Source of the DNA: an uncultured Eubacteriales bacterium
Lineage (GTDB): Bacteria; Bacillota_I; Bacilli_A; RF39; UBA660
Assembly: GCA_900321645.1 (NCBI GenBank)
Contig: ONWZ01000129.1
Coordinates: 1-5,910, forward strand
Direction: 5' to 3'
DNA length: 5,910 nucleotides
The position numbers were made by a program, and so were the translations under genes. A model generated the notes under the pieces. That model made no database searches, was not told where the DNA came from, and saw nothing but the letters and a program-made list of their open reading frames with translations. This document shows, in pieces, positions 1-5,910 of the stretch (positions within the stretch are counted from its first letter, which is position 1; every line of letters begins with the position of its first letter).

Positions 1-1623
1 AAAATAAATGATGAAATTGATGAACTTAGACATAAAGCTACTTCGGCTTTACTTACGAGAAGAGATGTTATTGTTGTCGCATCTGTTTCATGTATTTATG
101 GTATTGGTGAAGTTGAAGAATATAAAAATAAAATGTTAACTTTGACAAAAGGTGATGTAATAGAACGTAATCAAGTATTAGAAAAACTAGTTGAAATGCT
201 ATACGAACGTAGTCAATTTGATTTATCTAGAGGAACATTTAGAGTAAGAGGAGATACGGTCGAATTGATTCCAGCATATGAAAGACAAAATGGCATTATG
301 ATTGAATTCTTTGGCGATGAAGTTGATCGTATATGTGAATTCGATGTCGTAACCGGAACTATCTTAAAAGAAAAGAAAAGTGTTTCGATATTCCCAGCTA
401 GTCACTTTGTTACAAGTGATGATAAACTAAAGGAAGCAGTTAAAAGAATCAAGGAAGAACTTGAAGTAAGAAGAAAATACTTTTTAGATAATAATAAATT
501 AATCGAGGAACAACGAATTAGAGAAAGAGTAAATTATGATACAGAAATGCTTTTAGAAACCGGATTTTGTCGAGGAGTTGAAAACTATTCAAGACATTTA
601 GCTTTGCGTGGAGAAGGAGAAACACCTACGACATTAATGGATTTCTTTCCTAAGGATTTTTTGCTTGTTGTCGATGAATCGCATGTTACATTACCACAAG
701 TAAAAGGAATGTATAATGGCGATAGAGCTAGAAAGCAGAATCTCGTTGATTATGGATTTAGATTACCAAGTGCGCTTGATAATAGACCATTAAAATTTTC
801 TGAATTTGAAAAGAAAATAAATCAAGCAATTTATGTTAGTGCCACACCAGGTGATTATGAACTAGAGTTAGTCAATCATAAATATACCGAACAAATTATT
901 AGACCAACTGGTTTATTAGATCCATTAATTGAGGTTAGAACTAGTAAGAATCAAATCGATAATTTAGTCGAGGAAATTACTAAACGTAAAGAAAAGAATG
1001 AAAGAGTTTTAGTTACGACATTAACCATCAAAATGGCGGAGGAACTTGCTAATTATTTAAAAGATATCGATATTAAGGTGGCATACCTACATAATGAAAT
1101 TAAAACATTAGAAAGAATGCGTATTATTCGTGATCTAAGACTTGGGGTATATGATGTAGTTGTTGGCATCAATTTACTGCGTGAGGGAATTGATATTCCA
1201 GAAGTATCTTTAATTGCAATTATGGATGCTGATAAACAAGGATTTTTAAGAAGTGATCGTAGTTTAATTCAGACAATTGGAAGATGTGCTAGAAATGCTA
1301 ACGGAATGGGTATCATGTATGCGGATACGATTAGTGAAAGTATGAAGATAGCCATAGATGAAACTAAAAGAAGACGTCATATTCAAGAAGAATATAATGA
1401 AGAGCATCATATTGTACCAAAGACAATTATTAAAGAAATTAGAGAATTAATTAGCAATGAAGATGAAAATGCCAAGAAAGAACATAAAGAAAAATTAAGC
1501 AAGAAAGAAAAGATTGATTTAATCGACAGATTAAAGAGTGAAATGAATAAAGCAGCTAGAGAACTTAACTTTGAAAGAGCAATGGAACTTAGAGATATCA
1601 TTTTTGAAATGGAAAGTGAATAA
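1..1623 (+). CDS. uvrB: UvrABC system protein B (excinuclease subunit B), 5'-truncated by window edge
   Basis: UvrB is the damage-verifying helicase-like subunit of cytosolic nucleotide excision repair; UvrA loads it on DNA and it recruits UvrC. The frame is open from base 1, so the ATG at 133 is internal: the codons before it already read IDELRHKATSALLTRRD and VASVSCIYGIG, a conserved UvrB stretch. Counting from base 1 (540 residues), motif II DESH is at 225-228 (bases 673-684), the SATPGDYE motif near 280-287, motif V VGINLLREGIDIPE near 388-401 and motif VI QTIGRCARN at 424-432. A Lys/Glu-rich linker leads to a C-terminal UVR domain at about 505-539, which contacts UvrC in the family. Full-length UvrB is about 660-670 residues, so roughly 115-125 are missing, including Walker A and much of the beta-hairpin. 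Motif VI has Cys where Ala is usual (GRAARN). uvrA does not follow: uvrB meets a terminator and a convergent gene. Identity is certain. Confidence 0.98.
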   Translation, partial: KINDEIDELRHKATSALLTRRDVIVVASVSCIYGIGEVEEYKNKMLTLTKGDVIERNQVLEKLVEMLYERSQFDLSRGTFRVRGDTVELIPAYERQNGIMIEFFGDEVDRICEFDVVTGTILKEKKSVSIFPASHFVTSDDKLKEAVKRIKEELEVRRKYFLDNNKLIEEQRIRERVNYDTEMLLETGFCRGVENYSRHLALRGEGETPTTLMDFFPKDFLLVVDESHVTLPQVKGMYNGDRARKQNLVDYGFRLPSALDNRPLKFSEFEKKINQAIYVSATPGDYELELVNHKYTEQIIRPTGLLDPLIEVRTSKNQIDNLVEEITKRKEKNERVLVTTLTIKMAEELANYLKDIDIKVAYLHNEIKTLERMRIIRDLRLGVYDVVVGINLLREGIDIPEVSLIAIMDADKQGFLRSDRSLIQTIGRCARNANGMGIMYADTISESMKIAIDETKRRRHIQEEYNEEHHIVPKTIIKEIRELISNEDENAKKEHKEKLSKKEKIDLIDRLKSEMNKAARELNFERAMELRDIIFEMESE

Positions 1624-1655
1624 AGGAATAACAACTGTTATTCCTTTTATTTATA
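1622..1655. terminator. Shared bidirectional terminator between convergent uvrB and ftsW
   Basis: An inverted repeat pairs 1622-1632 with 1637-1647 (arm AAAGGAATAAC) around a loop of about four bases. On the plus strand the stem runs into TTTTATTTAT, a reasonable U-rich tail for uvrB. On the minus strand the tail (TTTATT) is weaker. The stem overlaps both stop codons: uvrB TAA at 1621-1623 and ftsW TAA at 1649-1647. Only 23 bases separate the two genes. Confidence 0.8.
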
Positions 1656-2729
1656 ATTATAAGTAGAAATATTTAATAAAATACCAATACTAGTCATCGA
1701 GATAAGTAAACTAGAGCCTCCATATGATAGGAATGGAAGAGTAACACCAGTAACAGGAATTAAGCCAGTGACAACCATTAAATTAAGAATCGTTTGAAAG
1801 GCAATGCTAAAGGTTATGCCATAGGCTAAATACTTACCAAATTTATCTTCAGTATTTAATGATATTTTTATACCATGATAAATTATTGTGATAAATAAAA
1901 ATGAGATAATTAAAATGCCCATGAAGCCTAATTCTTCACTGATAATTGCAAAGATAAAATCAGTTTGCGGTTCAGGAAGATAGAAGTGCTTTTGAATTGA
2001 ATTACCAAGTCCCATGCCAAGTAAACCTCCAGGACCAATGGCATAGAGTGACTGAATAATTTGAAAGCCGCTTCCCAAGGGATCAGACCAGGGATTTAAA
2101 AAGGAAGTAATTCTAGCTAGACGGTAAGGAGCAATAATGACTAAAACGATAATTCCAATTAAACCAAGAATACCAATCTTAACAAAGAAGCTCATGTTAA
2201 CACCAGACACGAACAAAAGAGCTACAACTGACATAACAATAATTACTCCAGTACCAAAATCTGGTTCTAACATGATTAAGCCAAAGACGAGAAAGACAAT
2301 TAATAGAATTGGTAAGACAGAAGTTTTTATATCTTTAATTTTATTATTTGATAAGTATTTAGCGGTAAATATTATTAAACCTAATTTTGTAAATTCACTT
2401 GGTTGAATGCCAAATGGACCAATCCCAAACCAACTTCTTGAACCATTTCTAATGGTACCAATACCAGGAATTAAGACAAGTATTAGTAAGAATATACAAA
2501 TGAATAGTATTTTATTACTATATTTTTTATATATGGGATAGGGTATTTTAGATATTATATATATTAAAAAATAACCAACTAATAAAAAGACACCTTGATT
2601 AATTAAGTATTTATACGGATTATGAAATTTATAATCAGCCCAAATATTTGATGATGAATAAATCATGAGTAAGCCAAATAACGATAAGATAATAACTGAT
2701 ATTAACAATGTTTTATCGATTCTTTTCAT
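1647..2729 (-). CDS. ftsW: SEDS-family peptidoglycan glycosyltransferase, FtsW/SpoVE type
   Basis: A 360-residue integral membrane protein with about ten predicted hydrophobic segments. SEDS proteins polymerise lipid II into glycan strands together with a class B PBP; FtsW acts at the division septum and SpoVE in spore cortex synthesis. Visible signatures are WADYKF at 30-35 (I recall the same string in B. subtilis SpoVE), NGSRSWF at 95-101, QPSE at 109-112, EPDFGTG at 155-161, FLNPWSDP at 210-217, LPEPQTDFIF at 251-260 and GLIPVTGVTLPFLSYGGSS at 322-340. Asp257 in the TDF motif matches the Asp regarded as essential in the family. The GLxPxTG...SYGGSS block fits FtsW/SpoVE better than RodA. 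The ATG at 2729 is the first possible start, because an in-frame TAA lies three codons upstream; it has no Shine-Dalgarno site. The upstream neighbour is mraY, with a terminator between. FtsW versus SpoVE role cannot be decided here. Confidence 0.95.
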   Translation of the reverse strand: MKRIDKTLLISVIILSLFGLLMIYSSSNIWADYKFHNPYKYLINQGVFLLVGYFLIYIISKIPYPIYKKYSNKILFICIFLLILVLIPGIGTIRNGSRSWFGIGPFGIQPSEFTKLGLIIFTAKYLSNNKIKDIKTSVLPILLIVFLVFGLIMLEPDFGTGVIIVMSVVALLFVSGVNMSFFVKIGILGLIGIIVLVIIAPYRLARITSFLNPWSDPLGSGFQIIQSLYAIGPGGLLGMGLGNSIQKHFYLPEPQTDFIFAIISEELGFMGILIISFLFITIIYHGIKISLNTEDKFGKYLAYGITFSIAFQTILNLMVVTGLIPVTGVTLPFLSYGGSSLLISMTSIGILLNISTYNYK

Positions 2730-2734
2730 AGTAA

Positions 2735-2740
2735 ATTATA
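2735..2740 (-). promoter_or_regulatory. Candidate -10 box for ftsW, implying a leaderless transcript
   Basis: A perfect TATAAT on the minus strand ends five bases before the ftsW ATG. Normal -10 to start spacing would place the transcript start on the A of that ATG. No convincing -35 exists: at 17-base spacing the hexamer is TGCTTT (2763-2758), inside the upstream terminator. The spacer is T-rich. The absence of a Shine-Dalgarno site before this gene, while its two neighbours have one, agrees with leaderless initiation. TATAAT can occur by chance in DNA this A+T-rich. Confidence 0.45.
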
Positions 2741-2745
2741 TGAAT

Positions 2746-2776
2746 AAAAAAAAGAAAAAAGCACATAATGTGCTTT
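2746..2776 (-). terminator. Rho-independent terminator after mraY
   Basis: Read on the minus strand, the arm AAAGCACA (2776-2769), loop TTA and arm TGTGCTTT (2765-2758) form an 8-bp stem. It is followed by a long U-rich tail: 12 further T's interrupted by one C, down to 2746. The stem begins inside the mraY stop codon (2777-2775). It should end most transcripts coming from mraY before ftsW. Confidence 0.88.
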
Positions 2777-3767
2777 ATAACCATACGCCATAGATTAGGG
2801 CAAGTAAACATAAGATGAATCCGGCTATCCAGAAGACTTTAACGATACTTCCTTCACGCCAACCTAATCTTTCAAAGTGGTGATGAATTGGAGTCATTAA
2901 GAAGACTTTTTTCTTAAAGACAACTACTGAGAATATTTGAATCATAACAGTTAATGTTTCAATTACAAAGACACCACCGATAACCGCTAATGATAATTCG
3001 TGGTTCGTAAGGATTGCAATCGTTGCTAAAGTAGCTCCTAAAGTTAAACTTCCGGTATCGCCCATAAAGACTTTAGCCGGATTAGAGTTATATACCAGAA
3101 ATCCCATAATTGCTCCAACTAAGATGAAACAAAAGATACCCATATCTTTATATCCTTCAATCCAATAACTTCCCCAAGCAATAAGTCCAAAAGCAATGAA
3201 GGCAATTGCTGATAAACCACCAGCTAATCCATCTAAACCATCAGTTAGGTTAACAGCATTGGAAGACCCTACCAAAAGAAGTAAGATAAAGATGCCATAG
3301 AACCAACCTAAATTCCATTTAATACCAAGTAAAGTAATTTCTAAGACAGAAGTTGCATTGGTATACTTTCTATATAAAATATAAAATATCAAAGCAACGA
3401 CAAATTGCAGTAATAGTTTTTGAAGTTGCGTTAATCCTTTATTTTGATTTTGCTTAATTGATAAGTAGTCATCTAAAAAACCAATTAAACTATATGAAAT
3501 AAATACAAACAAAACAATTAATAAGTTTACTGAGAATTCCATACGATCAGTTAGAATTAAGAAGATTGTTGCTAAGATAGTTGGAATAATAAAGATAATT
3601 CCACCCATTGTCGGAGTTCCTGATTTTCTTTGGTGTGCTTCAACGTAGACATTTATTCTTTGACCCGCTTTAATCTTTTTGAGCAAGGGAATAGCAAATA
3701 AACCTAACGCCGTTGCTAAAATGAAACCAATCATTAAAGCAAATAACGATTTAGTTAATGTTAACAT
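2775..3767 (-). CDS. mraY: Phospho-N-acetylmuramoyl-pentapeptide-transferase
   Basis: MraY transfers phospho-MurNAc-pentapeptide from UDP to undecaprenyl phosphate, making lipid I on the cytoplasmic face of the membrane. The 330-residue product has about ten hydrophobic segments, and its length is usual for Firmicutes. Family motifs are intact: KSGTPTMGG at 48-56, the Asp pair in GFLDDY (Asp99, Asp100), NAVNLTDGLDGLA at 170-182, FMGDTG at 234-239 (Asp237) and the triple His in PIHHHFE (295-297). These match the Mg2+, nucleotide and catalytic positions known for the family. The ATG start has a good Shine-Dalgarno site (AAAGGAAG, six bases upstream) and an extended -10 promoter just before it. 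It lies 77 bases downstream of the PBP gene with no terminator in between, so both read-through and its own promoter are possible. In Bacillus, murE precedes mraY and murD follows it; neither is here. Identity is certain. Confidence 0.98.
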   Translation of the reverse strand: MLTLTKSLFALMIGFILATALGLFAIPLLKKIKAGQRINVYVEAHQRKSGTPTMGGIIFIIPTILATIFLILTDRMEFSVNLLIVLFVFISYSLIGFLDDYLSIKQNQNKGLTQLQKLLLQFVVALIFYILYRKYTNATSVLEITLLGIKWNLGWFYGIFILLLLVGSSNAVNLTDGLDGLAGGLSAIAFIAFGLIAWGSYWIEGYKDMGIFCFILVGAIMGFLVYNSNPAKVFMGDTGSLTLGATLATIAILTNHELSLAVIGGVFVIETLTVMIQIFSVVVFKKKVFLMTPIHHHFERLGWREGSIVKVFWIAGFILCLLALIYGVWL

Positions 3768-3773
3768 AGTCCA

Positions 3774-3781
3774 CTTCCTTT
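3774..3781 (-). promoter_or_regulatory. Ribosome binding site of mraY
   Basis: AAAGGAAG on the minus strand lies six bases before the mraY ATG (3767-3765). This strong Shine-Dalgarno match supports the chosen start. Confidence 0.8.
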
Positions 3782-3789
3782 ACAAAATC

Positions 3790-3798
3790 ATTATATCA
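3790..3798 (-). promoter_or_regulatory. Extended -10 promoter for mraY
   Basis: The minus strand carries TGATATAAT: a TGn extension (3798-3796) plus a consensus TATAAT (3795-3790). There is no good -35: 17-base spacing gives AGAAAT, and TTAGAA occurs at 19-base spacing. Extended -10 promoters tolerate this. The expected start near 3783 gives a leader of about 16 bases that begins right at the Shine-Dalgarno site. Confidence 0.55.
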
Positions 3799-3846
3799 TA
3801 AAATAGATAATAATTTCTAATAATGTTTAATGTTTACAGATGATTG

Positions 3847-5754
3847 TCAGTTGCTAAGGAGAATTTTAATCGTAGAATTTTCAGGTAAATATGTTCCAGG
3901 AGATGGGGCGATAGCTTTAATGATTTTGCCATTGCCAGCATAATTTATAGTAAATTTCTTTAATTCTTTTTTTGCTTCATCGATATTTTTATCAAGAACA
4001 TTTGGTACAGCTATATATTTTGTATCGTACCAATTGTAAGTTTTTTCTAAGGTATAATCGGATGGTTCGATTTTTAATTCATCAATGATATCGGTCATAA
4101 TACTTTTAGCAATTGGTGCTGACACGGTACCACCATATTGAGTTACGCCTTTAGGGTAATCAATTGCTACATAGACAACCGCTTGTGGATTATCAGCTGG
4201 TATAAAGCCTATGAAAGATAAAATATAATTACCAGTTAAGTAATGACCATCTTTAACTTTTTGGGCGGTTCCCGTTTTGCCACCAACTCGGTATCCCTCG
4301 ATATAAGCGTTTCTACCAGTTCCATAAGCAACAACTGTTTCTAATGTCATACGAACTGTTTGACTTGATTCATTACTGATAACTTTCCTTACAATTTGTG
4401 ACTTATTTTCCAAGACAATTTCTCCGGTATTAGGGTCGGCAATTCTTTTAACAACATATGGTTTATATAAATTACCACCATTGATGGCAGCCGAAACAGC
4501 GGTAATTTGCTGAATGGCACTGACGCTAATTCCTTGACCAAAAGCAGTCGTGGCTAATTCAACTGGGCCAACATTATTTAAATTAAATAAAATACCTGTC
4601 GATTCACCATTTAAATCAATGCCGGTTTTTTTACCAAAACCAAAATTGTAAATATATTTATATAATCTTTCTTTACCTAATTTTTGACCTAAGGATACAA
4701 AGCCAGGATTACAACTGTTTTGGACAACTTGTAAATATGTTTGACTACCATGACCACCGTGCTTCCAGCATTTAATTCTAGCACCTTCGACATTGACGCT
4801 ACCACCATCATAGAAAGTATCATTAAGTAAATCGACAGTCTTTTCTTCGATGGAAGCAGCAAGAGTAATAATTTTGAAGGTAGATCCTGGTTCATAAGTA
4901 GCCCAAATCGCATGATTTCGATTAATTACTTCGGTACTATAATTTTGGTAATTGCTTGGTGAAAAATCTGGTTTAGAAGCAAGCGCTAAAATTTCACCAT
5001 TGTTTGGGTCCATTACAATGGCCCAAGCTCCATCGGCATTATATTTACTCATCGCATTATTGAGTTCTCTTTCAACTGAGGCTTGAATATTATAATTAAT
5101 TGTTAAATATAAATCCATTCCATTAACTGGTTCAACGTAGACACTACTTTTATCAAGTTTATTTCCTTTGGCATCCGAAAAATATTTAATGGCCCCATTT
5201 TTACCAGTAAGATATTCATCATATTTTAGTTCTAATCCCGATAAGCCTTGGTTATCAATACCAACATAACCTAAAGAATGAGAAAGTAATGTATCATAAG
5301 GATAATATCTTTTTCCTTCTTTTAAAAGATAAACGCCATCATAATTTAAAGCATTAATCTTATCGGCAGTATCAAAAGATAATTGTCTACCTTCAGGATG
5401 AATAATTTCAACTGATGAATGTTTATTAACATGTTCACTAATCTTATCTTCCGAAACATTTAAAATATTAGATAAGTCTCTAATAACGGCTTGTTTATCT
5501 TTAATTTGATTAGGAACTACCACTAAAGAAACAGTCGTTAAATTATCCGCTACAACCACATTATCACTAGTAATAATTCTTCCACGATTAGCTCCAATCA
5601 CAAGATTTCTACTCCAAAGGTCAGTGGCTAAAGTATTTAACTTTTTATAACTAAATACTTGAATATAAAAAACCTTAAAAATAATTAAGATAAAACATAA
5701 AATAATCATCAATAAAACAATCTTAATACGTGTATCTATATGCTTTATAAACAT
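3847..5754 (-). CDS. Class B penicillin-binding protein (transpeptidase) with one PASTA domain, SpoVD-like
   Basis: A 635-residue bitopic membrane protein that cross-links peptidoglycan outside the membrane. It has a short cytoplasmic N-terminus, one membrane anchor at about 10-34, and an N-terminal pedestal domain at about 50-215 that starts with the RGRI motif (57-60). The transpeptidase domain spans about 240-560, with SxxK as STFK (Ser291 nucleophile, Lys294), SxN as SCN (347-349) and KTG (493-495). A single PASTA domain covers about 578-635. One PASTA and this length resemble B. subtilis SpoVD rather than PBP2B, which has two; placement upstream of mraY agrees. Its only exported cysteines, Cys329 and Cys348, are 19 residues apart beside the active site, as I recall for the redox-regulated pair in SpoVD. 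The ATG at 5754 follows GAGGT at six-base spacing. The gene ends in TGA. The partner is probably the SEDS protein two genes downstream. A division role (PBP2B/FtsI) rather than sporulation is equally possible, so no symbol is given. Confidence 0.95.
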   Translation of the reverse strand: MFIKHIDTRIKIVLLMIILCFILIIFKVFYIQVFSYKKLNTLATDLWSRNLVIGANRGRIITSDNVVVADNLTTVSLVVVPNQIKDKQAVIRDLSNILNVSEDKISEHVNKHSSVEIIHPEGRQLSFDTADKINALNYDGVYLLKEGKRYYPYDTLLSHSLGYVGIDNQGLSGLELKYDEYLTGKNGAIKYFSDAKGNKLDKSSVYVEPVNGMDLYLTINYNIQASVERELNNAMSKYNADGAWAIVMDPNNGEILALASKPDFSPSNYQNYSTEVINRNHAIWATYEPGSTFKIITLAASIEEKTVDLLNDTFYDGGSVNVEGARIKCWKHGGHGSQTYLQVVQNSCNPGFVSLGQKLGKERLYKYIYNFGFGKKTGIDLNGESTGILFNLNNVGPVELATTAFGQGISVSAIQQITAVSAAINGGNLYKPYVVKRIADPNTGEIVLENKSQIVRKVISNESSQTVRMTLETVVAYGTGRNAYIEGYRVGGKTGTAQKVKDGHYLTGNYILSFIGFIPADNPQAVVYVAIDYPKGVTQYGGTVSAPIAKSIMTDIIDELKIEPSDYTLEKTYNWYDTKYIAVPNVLDKNIDEAKKELKKFTINYAGNGKIIKAIAPSPGTYLPENSTIKILLSN

Positions 5755-5760
5755 AACTAT

Positions 5761-5765
5761 ACCTC
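5761..5765 (-). promoter_or_regulatory. Ribosome binding site of the PBP gene
   Basis: GAGGT on the minus strand lies six bases before the ATG at 5754-5752. It fixes the start of the PBP with only a short cytoplasmic tail before the membrane anchor. Confidence 0.75.
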
Positions 5766-5772
5766 AGTTAAG

Positions 5773-5802
5773 TTTATGCATAAAAGATTTATTAATACAC
5801 AA
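5773..5802 (-). promoter_or_regulatory. Weak candidate promoter region with a 12-bp palindrome, upstream of the PBP gene
   Basis: The terminator upstream implies a promoter between it and the PBP start. The best pair I can find on the minus strand is TTGTGT (5802-5797) and CATAAA (5778-5773) with an 18-base spacer; both boxes are poor. The proposed -10 is half of a perfect palindrome, TTTATGCATAAA (5773-5784), which could be an operator or chance. Confidence 0.25.
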
Positions 5803-5834
5803 AAAAAGAGGCTGACCCCCTGGGGAACAGCCTC
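5801..5834 (-). terminator. Strong rho-independent terminator upstream of the PBP gene
   Basis: On the minus strand GAGGCTG (5834-5828) pairs with CAGCCTC (5814-5808). An inner helix of C's and G's (CCCC against GGGGG) closes a small loop, with one T-T mismatch between the helices. A run of seven T's follows (5807-5801). The high G+C stem stands out in A+T-rich surroundings. It should stop transcription from an upstream minus-strand gene beyond the window. An attenuator role for the PBP gene is possible but no alternative pairing is obvious. Confidence 0.88.
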
Positions 5835-5857
5835 CCAAAAAGAATAAAAAGGGGTTG

Positions 5858-5902
5858 GCTAGTGTGATACTAGCACCAATTCGCCTAAGAAATTTGAATT
5901 GG
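5858..5902. repeat. Two adjacent inverted repeats of unknown role at the right edge
   Basis: GCTAGT (5858-5863) and ACTAGC (5869-5874) form a 6-bp stem with a five-base loop. CCAATTC (5876-5882) and GAATTGG (5896-5902) form a 7-bp stem with a 13-base loop. On the minus strand the first hairpin is followed, after CAACCCC, by a T-rich tract (5850-5837), so it may be a second terminator in tandem with the one at 5801-5834. They could instead be the 3' part of a structured RNA or the end of a gene cut by the window. I do not recognise a known RNA family. Confidence 0.4.
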
Positions 5903-5910
5903 TAGTTAAT

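Noticed and set aside
133..135. ATG at 133 as the start of uvrB
   Set aside because: The 44 in-frame codons before it are open and match a conserved UvrB stretch, so the gene is simply cut by the window edge.
1407..1634. 75-codon minus-strand open frame inside the end of uvrB
   Set aside because: It is the antisense shadow of the Lys/Glu-rich UvrB C-terminus, giving a low-complexity Leu/Ser/Ile string with no recognisable domain.
2137..2406. 89-codon plus-strand open frame opposite ftsW
   Set aside because: It lies wholly antisense to conserved FtsW motifs and looks like a shadow with repetitive Lys/Thr/Ile/Pro content.
3799..3846. Short direct repeats (TAAACAT twice, AATAAT copies) between the PBP gene and mraY
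   Set aside because: They are short, A+T-rich and consistent with base composition; no hairpin or iteron pattern results.
4689..4913. 74-codon minus-strand open frame within the PBP gene
   Set aside because: It overlaps the active-site region of the PBP in another frame and has no independent support.
5776..5847. Short plus-strand open frame (23 codons) across the terminator
   Set aside because: It reads antisense through a strong terminator stem and has no ribosome binding site.
5859..5909. Possible C-terminal tail of an upstream minus-strand gene (16 codons, then TAG)
   Set aside because: Too short to support; codon choice is not clearly coding and the stop falls inside a hairpin. It cannot be excluded without sequence beyond 5910.
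5835..5910. T-box, tmRNA, SRP RNA or RNase P RNA
   Set aside because: I looked for the T-box antiterminator core, the CCA-ending tmRNA tail and the SRP GGAAG/AGCA core and found none of them.

Overview
The window is A+T-rich bacterial DNA carrying ordinary, conserved housekeeping genes. It looks like a cell-walled, low-G+C Firmicutes-type bacterium (Bacilli, Erysipelotrichia or a walled relative of the Mollicutes). The reasons are the Bacillus-like UvrB, the SpoVD-like penicillin-binding protein with one PASTA domain, the SpoVE-like SEDS protein, clear Shine-Dalgarno sites before two genes and U-tailed hairpin terminators. TGG codes for Trp throughout and TGA ends the PBP gene, so the standard bacterial code (table 11) fits and the Mycoplasma code does not. 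The exact lineage cannot be fixed from the sequence alone.

Layout: bases 1-1623 (+ strand) hold the C-terminal 540 codons of uvrB, cut by the left edge. The frame is open from base 1, and the ATG at 133 is internal. uvrB ends in a hairpin that overlaps its own stop codon and that of the convergent ftsW. The rest is read from the minus strand. In transcription order it holds a structured intergenic region with a strong terminator (5755-5910), a class B PBP (5754-3847), mraY (3767-2775), a terminator overlapping the mraY stop, and ftsW/spoVE (2729-1647).

The three minus-strand genes act on the membrane side of peptidoglycan synthesis. MraY makes lipid I, the SEDS protein polymerises glycan strands from lipid II, and the PBP cross-links them. 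They keep the order of the Bacillus subtilis cluster spoVD-murE-mraY-murD-spoVE, but murE and murD are absent. In their places are short gaps with a promoter-like site (before mraY) or a terminator plus a promoter-like site (before ftsW), so each gene may be controlled separately. The putative ftsW promoter would put the transcript start at the ATG, i.e. a leaderless mRNA.

I see no mobile element, CRISPR array, tRNA or rRNA, and no evidence of a previously undescribed system. The points most worth a second look are the stripped gene cluster, the conserved cysteine pair by the PBP active site, the leaderless-looking ftsW and the unexplained hairpins at the right edge.
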